NCBI GenBank assembly: GCA_023250585.1
Contig: JAHFAK010000097.1
Span: forward strand, 1-7,656
Origin: Deltaproteobacteria bacterium
GTDB taxonomy: Bacteria; Bdellovibrionota_F; JAHFAK01
Length of the DNA stretch: 7,656 nt
Direction of reading: 5' to 3'
Positions within the stretch are counted from its first letter, which is position 1. The number at the start of each line of letters is the position of its first letter. The notes beneath the pieces were generated by a model that was not told the origin of the DNA, did not search any database, and saw nothing but the letters and a program-made list of their open reading frames with translations. The translations under genes were made by a program, and so were the position numbers. Of the stretch, positions 1 through 6,364 are shown one piece after another.

Positions 1-1068
1 ATGAAAAAAGAAATCGCACAGCTTATTTTAGAAGATGGGACTGTTTTTGAAGGAGTTTCTTTTGGATCAGAACAATCCGTAACTGGGGAAGTTGTTTTTA
101 ACACAGGGATGGTCGGTTATCCCGAAAGTTTGACTGATCCTTCATATACGGGGCAGATTTTAGTCCTTACGTATCCTGAAATTGGCAATTATGGAGTTCC
201 TTCGAAAGTTAGAGAAGATAATATGTCTAAGTATTTTGAATCAGAACATATTAATATCAAAGGATTAATCGTGGTAAATTACTCAGAACATTTCTCCCAT
301 CCCACCGGAGAAAAATCTTTGGGCAGTTGGCTACAAGAAGAAAATATTCCCGGGCTTTCAGGTATTGATACACGAATGCTTACAAAAAAACTCAGAGAAA
401 AAGGGACAATGATCGGAAAAATCGTTTTTAAAAATAACGAGATAGATTTTGAAGATCCCAATAAAAGAAATCTTGTCCAGGAAGTAAGTATTAAAGAACC
501 TATTGAATACCAAAAAGGGAAAAAAAAGATAGCGCTCATTGATTGTGGAGTTAAAAATAATATAATTCGCGCATTTTTGAAACGCGATATTACGGTGCTT
601 CGATTTCCATGGAATTATGATGTGTCCCGAGAAGATGTTGATGGAGTTATTGTTTCTAATGGCCCGGGCGATCCTAAAATGTGTGGAGAAACGATTGAAA
701 ATGTACAGAAGCTCATACAAAAAAATATTCCCATTTTGGGAATTTGTTTAGGCTCTCAGCTGCTTGCCCTTGCTTCAGGTGCGACTACATATAAATTGAA
801 ATATGGACATCGAAGTCATAATCAGCCATGTATTGAAGCTGGATCAAAACGATGTTTTATTACATCGCAAAATCATGGATATACGGTAGATTTAAAGAGC
901 ATTTCAGGCGATTGGAGAGAATGGTTTTATAATAATAACGATAAAACGTGTGAAGGTATTATGCATTTATCTAAACCATTTTTTGGAGCGCAGTTTCACC
1001 CCGAAGCGTCTCCAGGGCCCGATGATACTGAATTTATTTTTGATATGTTTTTACGAGCAATGGAGTAA
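1..1068 (+). CDS. carA: Carbamoyl-phosphate synthase small (glutaminase) subunit, CAD-like
   Basis: Hydrolyses glutamine and passes the ammonia to CarB in the cytoplasm, the first step of pyrimidine (and arginine) synthesis. The 355-residue protein has the N-terminal CPSase small-chain domain (about 1-165; LEDGTVFEG, TGMVGYPESLTDPSY, GIDTR) and a C-terminal class I glutamine amidotransferase domain (about 175-355). Visible active-site parts are SNGPGDP (219-225), nucleophile Cys249 in GICLGSQ, and His333/Glu335 in FHPEA, so the Cys-His-Glu triad is complete. Ser252 sits where GICLGHQ enzymes have His. Several stretches (QILVLTYPEIGNYG, TKKLREKG, VQEVSIKEP, SQNHGY) recall the N-terminus of eukaryotic CAD more than E. 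coli CarA. Length is slightly short for bacterial CarA. The ATG is the first base of the window, so its promoter and RBS are not visible. carB follows in the same direction after an inverted repeat. Function is near certain; CAD-likeness is judged from remembered family sequences. Confidence 0.97.
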   Translation: MKKEIAQLILEDGTVFEGVSFGSEQSVTGEVVFNTGMVGYPESLTDPSYTGQILVLTYPEIGNYGVPSKVREDNMSKYFESEHINIKGLIVVNYSEHFSHPTGEKSLGSWLQEENIPGLSGIDTRMLTKKLREKGTMIGKIVFKNNEIDFEDPNKRNLVQEVSIKEPIEYQKGKKKIALIDCGVKNNIIRAFLKRDITVLRFPWNYDVSREDVDGVIVSNGPGDPKMCGETIENVQKLIQKNIPILGICLGSQLLALASGATTYKLKYGHRSHNQPCIEAGSKRCFITSQNHGYTVDLKSISGDWREWFYNNNDKTCEGIMHLSKPFFGAQFHPEASPGPDDTEFIFDMFLRAME

Positions 1069-1083
1069 AAGATTACTAATGCA

Positions 1084-1198
1084 GAATCGGTGTCATATGT
1101 TCTTTTTGTATTTCCTATCGACGTCGCTTCCATAATAATTTTAAGAACAGGAAAGCGCGCTCGATAGGAAATACAAAAAGAACATATGACACCGATTC
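1084..1198. repeat. Perfect 38-bp inverted repeat between carA and carB
   Basis: The arms 1084-1121 and 1161-1198 are exact reverse complements over 38 bases. After a 3-by-3 mismatch, the stem continues for 7 more pairs with one bulged base (1125-1131 against 1150-1157), leaving an 18-base AT-rich loop (1132-1149). The element begins 15 bases after the carA stop and ends 14 bases before the preferred carB start, so it fills nearly the whole gap. No U-run follows the right arm, so it is not a textbook intrinsic terminator. I see no flanking direct repeat that would mark an insertion. It could be an attenuator or RNA-processing hairpin that sets the carA:carB ratio, a boundary hairpin, or a small palindromic element. 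The structure is directly visible; any role is inference. Confidence 0.97.
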
Positions 1199-1212
1199 GA
1201 TGTATCCTTAAT

Positions 1213-4200
1213 ATGAAACAACAGTACAAAAAAGTCCTCGTACTCGGTTCGGGGGCAATAAAAATTGGTCAAGCCGGCGAATTTGATTATTCGGGAAGCC
1301 AGGCTATTAAAGCGCTCAAAGAAGAGGGTATTGAGACTATTCTCATTAATCCCAATATTGCGACAATGCAAACATCCGCAGATTTTGCGACAAAAGTGTA
1401 TTTTCTTCCTGTCGATCCTTATTTCACCGAAGCAGTTATTAAAAAAGAAAAGCCAGACGGTGTTCTCTTAGGTTTTGGAGGACAGACCGCTCTCAACGTT
1501 GGTATTAATCTTGCGAAAAAGGGAATATTTAAAAAATATAATGTTGCTGTCTTAGGATCGCCAGTCGAAGCAATTATTAATACCGAAGATCGTGAGCTGT
1601 TTGCAAAAAAGATTAAAGAAGTTGGATTAAAAATTCCTCAAAGTAAAGCGGCGCCTAATCTCCAAACAGCATTTCGAGTGGCGGATGAAATTGGCTATCC
1701 TGTTATGTGTCGTATTGCTTTTGCTCTTGGCGGGTTAGGATCAGGAGTTGCCTATAATAAAAATGAATTACAAAAACTTGTCCAAAAAGCATTTCGGTAC
1801 ACAAAACAAATTTTGATTGAAGAATATCTTGAGGGTTGGAAGGAAATTGAATGCGAAATTGTTCGTGACGAATACAATAATTCGACGGTGGTTTGTATCA
1901 TGGAAAATCTTGATCCCATGGGTATTCACACTGGCGAGAGTATTGTCGTTGCTCCTACTCAAACACTTTCGGCAGATGAGCTTTTTCAATTGAGATCGAT
2001 GTCGATTCGTGTAATTCGTCATTTGGGAATTATTGGAGAATGTAATATTCAATTTGCTCTCAATCCTCGCGAATGGGATTATCGTATCATTGAAGTTAAT
2101 GCGCGGCTCTCCCGCAGTTCGGCGCTTGCTTCAAAAGCTACGGGATATCCACTGGCTCATGTGGCGACAAAACTTTCATTGGGATTTAATTTAGGAAAAG
2201 TTCGTAATATTGTTACTCAAGATACCTCTGCGTGTTTTGAACCAGCGCTTGATTATGTGGTTGTTAAATTTCCTCGATGGGATTTACAAAAATTTAAAAA
2301 TATTAGCCTTGAGCTTGGATCAGAAATGAAATCGGTTGGCGAGGTTATGGCTATTGGTCGTTCATTTGAAGAAGCCCTGCAAAAGGCTACACGTATGCTT
2401 GATGTTGGGGTCGATGGAGTAACGAGTAGAGGTATGGAGTTTAAAAATTTGGACCGAGAACTTTCTCATCCATCTGATAAAAGAATTTTTGCGATTGCCG
2501 CTGCTCTTCGAAATGGATATTCGCTTGAGAACATTTATTCACTCACCAAAATTACTCCGTGGTTTCTTGGAAAAATTAAAAATATTGTGGATATTGAAAA
2601 GACATTAGAGAAGTATACTTTCGACACCCTTTCATCTCAGCTTTTATTAGAAGCAAAACAAAAGGGTTTTTCTGATCTTCATATAGCAAATCTCATCGGT
2701 TGTGAAGAAAGAGAAGTTCGTGAAAAAAGAAAACAGGAAAAAATTATTCCTGTTGTAAAGCAGATTGATACACTCGCTGCTGAATATCCTGCAAAGACAA
2801 ATTATTTGTATGTGACCTATAATGGAAAAACTGATGATAGTGAATTTACCACAAAAAAACAGGTTGTTGTATTGGGAGGAGGCCCGTATCGTATAGGTTC
2901 AAGCGTTGAATTTGATTGGTGCTGTGTCAATGGAGTTAGTTCATTACGGAAATTGGGATATCAAACAATTATGATCAATTGTAATCCCGAGACTGTCAGC
3001 ACAGACTATGATTACTGCGATAAACTCTATTTTGATGAACTTTCTCTGGAACGGATATTAGACATTTATGAAAAGGAAAAGCCTCTGGGCATTGTTGTTT
3101 CTCTCGGAGGGCAGACTCCTAATAATCTTGCATTGCCTCTTTCTCATTATGGAGTGAACATTTTAGGGACAGCGCCTTCTTCGATTGATCGAGCAGAGGA
3201 TCGACATCAGTTTTCAAAAATGCTTGATGACCTTTCAATTGCACAGCCACAATGGAAGGAGCTTACTCATATACAAGATGCTCGCCAATTTGCCCAAACA
3301 GTTGGATATCCGGTACTCATTCGGCCAAGTTATGTTTTGAGTGGCGCTGCAATGAGCGTTGCAGCAACAGAAAAAGAGCTTGAGGAATATCTCCAGAAGG
3401 CCGCAGCTGTGTCTAAAAAATATCCTGTTGTTATGAGTAAGTTTATTACCGGCGCAAAAGAAATTGAAATTGATGCGGTTGCAGCGAAAGGAAACCTTGT
3501 CATATTTGCAGTTTCTGAACATGTTGAAAATGCGGGGGTTCATTCCGGGGATGCGACTCTTGTATTTCCCCCTCAGAGAACATATCTTGAAACTATCAAA
3601 CGCATTAAAAGTATTGCCAAAAAAATTGCGCGTAAACTCGAAATTACAGGGCCATTTAATATTCAATTAATTGCAAAAGACAATGATGTTCAAGTCATTG
3701 AATGCAACGTGCGTGCTTCGCGCAGTTTTCCTTTTGTGTCAAAAGTAATACGCCTTAATTTTATTGACCTTGCCATCAGAGCAATCATGGGCGAAAAAGT
3801 TGCCGAAATAGAGAAATCTTTTTTTGATTTAGATTACGTGGGCGTAAAAGCTTCACAGTTTTCATTTACACGGCTGAAAGGTTCTGATCCTGTGCTCGGT
3901 GTTGAAATGGCCTCAACTGGCGAAGTTGCATGCTTGGGCGATAATTTCTATGAAGCCTTTCTCAAAAGCATGTTCGCGCTTGATCATAAACTTCCTCCAA
4001 AAAATGTTCTGCTTTCTACGGGACCGATCGAAAGTAAAGCAGGATTTTTAGAAAGCGCGCAAAGCTTGCGTGATATGGGAATGCAGCTGTATGCAACGAA
4101 AGGCACTGCTGCTTTTCTGAAAGATAATGGCGTCACCGCTCGAGTACTCCATTGGCCACTTGATAAAGAAGAGCCGAATATTTTGAGCTTTTTAGAAAAA

Positions 4201-4401
4201 GGCAAAATAGATCTTGTAATTAATATCCCTAAAAATGAAACGAAAAAAGAACTCACCAACGGCTATCTCATTCGCCGAAAAGCAATCGATGCGAACATCC
4301 CTCTATTTACCAACTTGCAACTTGCAAAACGTCTTGTTGAAGCGCTGACAAAGACTTCAAGAAAAAAACTATCGATTAAAAGTTGGGATGAGTATTGTTA
4401 A
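1213..4401 (+). CDS. carB: Carbamoyl-phosphate synthase large subunit, CAD-like
   Basis: Makes carbamoyl phosphate from bicarbonate, CarA-derived ammonia and two ATP. The 1062 residues show the standard duplicated plan: first ATP-grasp half (about 1-400; GSGAIKIGQAGEFDYSGSQA, ALGGLGSG, MGIHTGESIVVAPTQTL, NARLSRSSALASKATG), oligomerisation region (about 400-550), second ATP-grasp half from about 551 (GGGPYRIGSSVEFDW, NPETVSTDYD, RPSYVLSGAAM, HVENAGVHSGDATLV) and a C-terminal MGS-like allosteric domain (about 931-1062; YATKGTAAFL, LIRRKAI). Length matches the family (E. coli 1073). An in-frame ATG at 1186 exists, but it lies inside the inverted-repeat arm and would add nine residues before the conserved start. 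The ATG at 1213 (MKQQYKKVLVLGSG) fits the family better, though neither has a clear Shine-Dalgarno. Signature segments (SSVEFDW, VLSGAAM, KQIDTLAAEYPAKTNYLY) match the eukaryotic CAD/CPS type rather than E. coli. It is a free-standing subunit with no fused dihydroorotase or ATCase. Confidence 0.97.
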   Translation: MKQQYKKVLVLGSGAIKIGQAGEFDYSGSQAIKALKEEGIETILINPNIATMQTSADFATKVYFLPVDPYFTEAVIKKEKPDGVLLGFGGQTALNVGINLAKKGIFKKYNVAVLGSPVEAIINTEDRELFAKKIKEVGLKIPQSKAAPNLQTAFRVADEIGYPVMCRIAFALGGLGSGVAYNKNELQKLVQKAFRYTKQILIEEYLEGWKEIECEIVRDEYNNSTVVCIMENLDPMGIHTGESIVVAPTQTLSADELFQLRSMSIRVIRHLGIIGECNIQFALNPREWDYRIIEVNARLSRSSALASKATGYPLAHVATKLSLGFNLGKVRNIVTQDTSACFEPALDYVVVKFPRWDLQKFKNISLELGSEMKSVGEVMAIGRSFEEALQKATRMLDVGVDGVTSRGMEFKNLDRELSHPSDKRIFAIAAALRNGYSLENIYSLTKITPWFLGKIKNIVDIEKTLEKYTFDTLSSQLLLEAKQKGFSDLHIANLIGCEEREVREKRKQEKIIPVVKQIDTLAAEYPAKTNYLYVTYNGKTDDSEFTTKKQVVVLGGGPYRIGSSVEFDWCCVNGVSSLRKLGYQTIMINCNPETVSTDYDYCDKLYFDELSLERILDIYEKEKPLGIVVSLGGQTPNNLALPLSHYGVNILGTAPSSIDRAEDRHQFSKMLDDLSIAQPQWKELTHIQDARQFAQTVGYPVLIRPSYVLSGAAMSVAATEKELEEYLQKAAAVSKKYPVVMSKFITGAKEIEIDAVAAKGNLVIFAVSEHVENAGVHSGDATLVFPPQRTYLETIKRIKSIAKKIARKLEITGPFNIQLIAKDNDVQVIECNVRASRSFPFVSKVIRLNFIDLAIRAIMGEKVAEIEKSFFDLDYVGVKASQFSFTRLKGSDPVLGVEMASTGEVACLGDNFYEAFLKSMFALDHKLPPKNVLLSTGPIESKAGFLESAQSLRDMGMQLYATKGTAAFLKDNGVTARVLHWPLDKEEPNILSFLEKGKIDLVINIPKNETKKELTNGYLIRRKAIDANIPLFTNLQLAKRLVEALTKTSRKKLSIKSWDEYC

Positions 4402-4432
4402 GATAATATTCATAGTCTATAAATAGTAGTAG

Positions 4433-4463
4433 TTGACAACAACAATGCAATATATTATATAAT
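4433..4463 (+). promoter_or_regulatory. Sigma-70-type promoter for the exported receiver-like protein
   Basis: A perfect -35 box TTGACA (4433-4438) is followed by TATAAT (4458-4463) with a 19-base spacer, or by TATATA (4456-4461) with the ideal 17-base spacer. The surrounding 30 bases are AT-rich. Transcription would begin near 4470, leaving a leader of about 25 bases before the ATG at 4495. An in-frame ATG at 4462 overlaps the -10 box, so it cannot be on this transcript. This separates the downstream gene from the carAB unit. Confidence 0.75.
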
Positions 4464-4482
4464 GTTTAAAAATAACGTACAT

Positions 4483-4487
4483 GGGGG
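4483..4487 (+). promoter_or_regulatory. Shine-Dalgarno-like GGGGG setting the start at 4495
   Basis: A run of five G's (4483-4487) in an otherwise AT-rich leader ends seven bases before the ATG at 4495. It can pair with the CCUCC end of 16S rRNA with wobble. Together with the promoter position, it favours 4495 over the ATG at 4462. Confidence 0.6.
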
Positions 4488-4494
4488 TCTATCT

Positions 4495-6045
4495 ATGAAT
4501 TATATTAAATTAGATTACTATAAAATTAGTCGATTGATTGTGAGTATTGCTCTTCTTTTATTCCTGTCTTTACAAACTGCACGATCAGATGAACCAGTCA
4601 AAGTTTTAATTGCTCTCCATGAAAAGATGCTTGCGGATCTTTATGGAACATGGATGGATGATGAGTTTCTTTCGAAGATGGGCGTTGCTTATGAAATAGA
4701 CGTTGTATACTCATTATCTGAGACAAAAAAAGCACTGTCAGGTAAAGAAAAAAAGTATAAGATTTTGATTATTGATGCTAATTTTCAGGATACTAGCGAT
4801 GGAGAAGGTAGAGCATTAGCTGAAGCAGAAGCAATTAAGAATCCCGAATTAATATATTTTATTACTGCCAGTTCTCGTAAGTCTCTGACTGGTTATGAAT
4901 TACTTTCAGATATTAATCCGAGAAATTATGCAGAGAAAAATGGATTTGGGTTAGTGGTGGAAAAGCCTGATACTCTCACTAAGTATGGAGGAAAATTAAC
5001 ATTATTGCTTCCTCCTCACATTGTATCTCAAAATTTAGCTGTAACACAGCCTATAACGAGGCTCGACATTCTTCTCGTTGATGATACAGAGCTTAGAGCT
5101 CGTATATACAATGAACTTGTTCGTTTATTACAAGGTGACTATATACTAAATATTACAGAATCAGATGGAGCAATAAGGGGTGGTATCCTTGGTGGGACTA
5201 AAAATCCAGCTTTGGATCTTTTGCAACATGTACACTTTAATCTTGTTATAGCAAATCGAGATTTAAAGCCTGTAGGCAGTGGCCAATCAATTCATGATGC
5301 TTGTGAAGGACTACCATCAACGGCTTTTCTTGGTTACTTTGATGAGAAACCTGGGCAAAAACCCACTAAACCTGATAGTGATTCACCTTTTATTCCATGG
5401 AATGTACTATCTCCTGAGTTTAGTAAGTATCTCGTTGGAGCTTTTGCTCAAAAGGGTAAAACAATCACGGTAAGTTTACCTTTTCAGAAAGAAGAAGAAG
5501 ACGTTCTTAGAGATCCGAAAAACGAATTAAAGATTCTTATGATTGATGATAGAGGTGTCGAGCGGATGCAGAATAAGTCTAAAATCGCTACATTATTAAA
5601 AACAGAACATACGAATGTTGAAATAGTTGAAGTTGATAATACAAGAGATGCTGAGCGGGAGCTGAAGAGCGGAAATATAGATATAGTTATGGCCAATTTA
5701 TTTACAGGGAAAGATTTTGGCGGGGTAGTAAGCGATAAAGATTTACGATCAACAGATGTGCGTGGAATGTTCGATACTTTACAAACAATAGCTAATCATC
5801 ATATACCCATTATTCTTCTTGCACAAACGCGAGACGTTGAAGCAGATATTCTTAAAGGTAAAGTTCCTGTATCACGTACTCTTTATGTTCAAAATTCATT
5901 GATAGAATTAACGGGAGAAGATCAAGATGAAATTCGGAAAATAGCCAAGGAACGCATGTCAATGAAAAGTCAAAATCTTTCTCAGACAAAAAATGGAAGA
6001 TTCTCAGATCCTAATAGCTGTGGGCATACATTTAGTACGAAATAA
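4495..6045 (+). CDS. Exported protein with three degenerate receiver-like modules
   Basis: I do not recognise a named family. The 516 residues begin with a Sec-type signal peptide or anchor: a lysine-bearing n-region, a hydrophobic core at about 14-26, and a plausible cleavage site ARS|DEP after Ser31. The rest therefore lies outside the cytoplasm. Three repeated alpha/beta segments resemble two-component receiver domains. Module 1 (about 35-175) keeps an Asp at the phospho-acceptor position (LIID, Asp94) and a Lys-Pro (157-158) but lacks the acidic pair. Module 2 (about 189-325) has ILLVDD (Asp196-Asp197), but Asn254 replaces the acceptor Asp (LVIAN). Module 3 (about 345-490) has ILMIDD (Asp351-Asp352), Asn401 at the acceptor site (IVMAN), and IPIILLAQT as a beta-4-like strand. 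The tail after about 490 is polar and low in hydrophobics. No kinase, DNA-binding or enzymatic output domain is visible. Start 4495 is chosen over 4462 on promoter and Shine-Dalgarno evidence. The fold assignment is inferred from motifs; another Rossmann-like fold is possible. Confidence 0.85.
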   Translation: MNYIKLDYYKISRLIVSIALLLFLSLQTARSDEPVKVLIALHEKMLADLYGTWMDDEFLSKMGVAYEIDVVYSLSETKKALSGKEKKYKILIIDANFQDTSDGEGRALAEAEAIKNPELIYFITASSRKSLTGYELLSDINPRNYAEKNGFGLVVEKPDTLTKYGGKLTLLLPPHIVSQNLAVTQPITRLDILLVDDTELRARIYNELVRLLQGDYILNITESDGAIRGGILGGTKNPALDLLQHVHFNLVIANRDLKPVGSGQSIHDACEGLPSTAFLGYFDEKPGQKPTKPDSDSPFIPWNVLSPEFSKYLVGAFAQKGKTITVSLPFQKEEEDVLRDPKNELKILMIDDRGVERMQNKSKIATLLKTEHTNVEIVEVDNTRDAERELKSGNIDIVMANLFTGKDFGGVVSDKDLRSTDVRGMFDTLQTIANHHIPIILLAQTRDVEADILKGKVPVSRTLYVQNSLIELTGEDQDEIRKIAKERMSMKSQNLSQTKNGRFSDPNSCGHTFSTK

Positions 6046-6057
6046 GAAGATCTTCTT

Positions 6058-6280
6058 TGGGGCCGAAGGGGCAGAGTGCCAGGACTTGAGCCGTGGGTGA
6101 ATGAGCCCGCTGGAGATATTTGCAGACCCTAAGATATAGTTAAGGGATGGGATTCATGAAATAAACGCATAGGGTTATACATTGCAGTATCATGTTGTAT
6201 GGGTCTGCACATATCGGAGGCTGATTCAGATCAATTTCGTCTGAAGTTGTAACGGTAAGAACCCCGCGCATGCGCGGGGG
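6058..6280 (+). ncRNA. Candidate structured RNA or structured 3' UTR, class unknown
   Basis: This lies in a stretch of about 310 bases without a gene. Positions 6059-6113 are about 69% G+C (38 of 55) in an AT-rich window. Possible helices are 6070-6073 with 6077-6080 (GGCA/TGCC); 6093-6098 with 6105-6110 (GTGGGT/GCCCGC, with wobbles); a long-range helix of 6115-6129 with 6201-6215 (14 of 15 positions pair, core TGCAGACCC/GGGTCTGCA) enclosing 71 bases; 6225-6231 with 6239-6245; and the GC palindrome 6262-6279. No promoter is evident just upstream, so it may be the 3' UTR of the exported-protein gene. I could not match it to tRNA, tmRNA, RNase P, SRP RNA or a riboswitch class I know. Strand is uncertain, because the helices also form on the minus strand apart from the wobbles. 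Confidence 0.4.
6262..6279. repeat. Perfect 18-bp GC-rich palindrome
   Basis: CCCCGCGCATGCGCGGGG equals its own reverse complement. As RNA it can form a 7-bp GC stem with a CAUG tetraloop. No T-run follows on either strand, so it is not a canonical intrinsic terminator. It may be the last hairpin of the candidate RNA to its left, or a protein-binding palindrome. Confidence 0.9.
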
Positions 6281-6293
6281 GAATCTATGAGTT

Positions 6294-6364
6294 TTTCTAG
6301 CATAGCAAAGTATAGTTGGCTAAATTATGACAATAACGTAAACTATACTTTGCTATGCTAGAAA
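6294..6364. repeat. Perfect 24-bp inverted repeat at the convergent gene boundary
   Basis: The arms 6294-6317 and 6341-6364 are exact reverse complements, separated by a 23-base AT-rich loop (6318-6340). The right arm contains the stop codon (6358-6360) and last codon of the minus-strand dehydrogenase. The element lies between two converging transcripts, where a two-way terminator or mRNA 3'-end-protecting hairpin is expected. Neither side has a downstream U-run. Its sequence is unrelated to the inverted repeat between carA and carB. Confidence 0.95.

Noticed and set aside
1084-1198. Transposon-like palindromic insertion
   Set aside because: No flanking direct repeat is visible and the second inverted repeat in the window has unrelated sequence, so a mobile element cannot be claimed from this window.
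1186-1212. Upstream in-frame ATG for carB
   Set aside because: It is inside the right arm of the inverted repeat and adds nine residues before the conserved CarB N-terminus; 1213 is preferred.
3235-3666. 143-residue open frame on the minus strand inside carB
   Set aside because: It is antisense to strongly conserved CarB sequence, with no motif or start signals.
6044-6057. 14-bp palindrome AAGAAGATCTTCTT over the stop of the exported-protein gene
   Set aside because: It is short and AT-rich, would make only about a 5-bp stem with a 4-base loop, and is not followed by a U-run; probably incidental.
6058-6280. Assignment to RNase P, SRP RNA, tmRNA or a glycine-type riboswitch
   Set aside because: The short CCGAAGGGGCAGAG stretch at 6063-6076 recalls parts of glycine riboswitches and SRP helix 8, but the other conserved elements of these classes are missing on both strands. 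No riboswitch-controlled gene follows on the plus strand.
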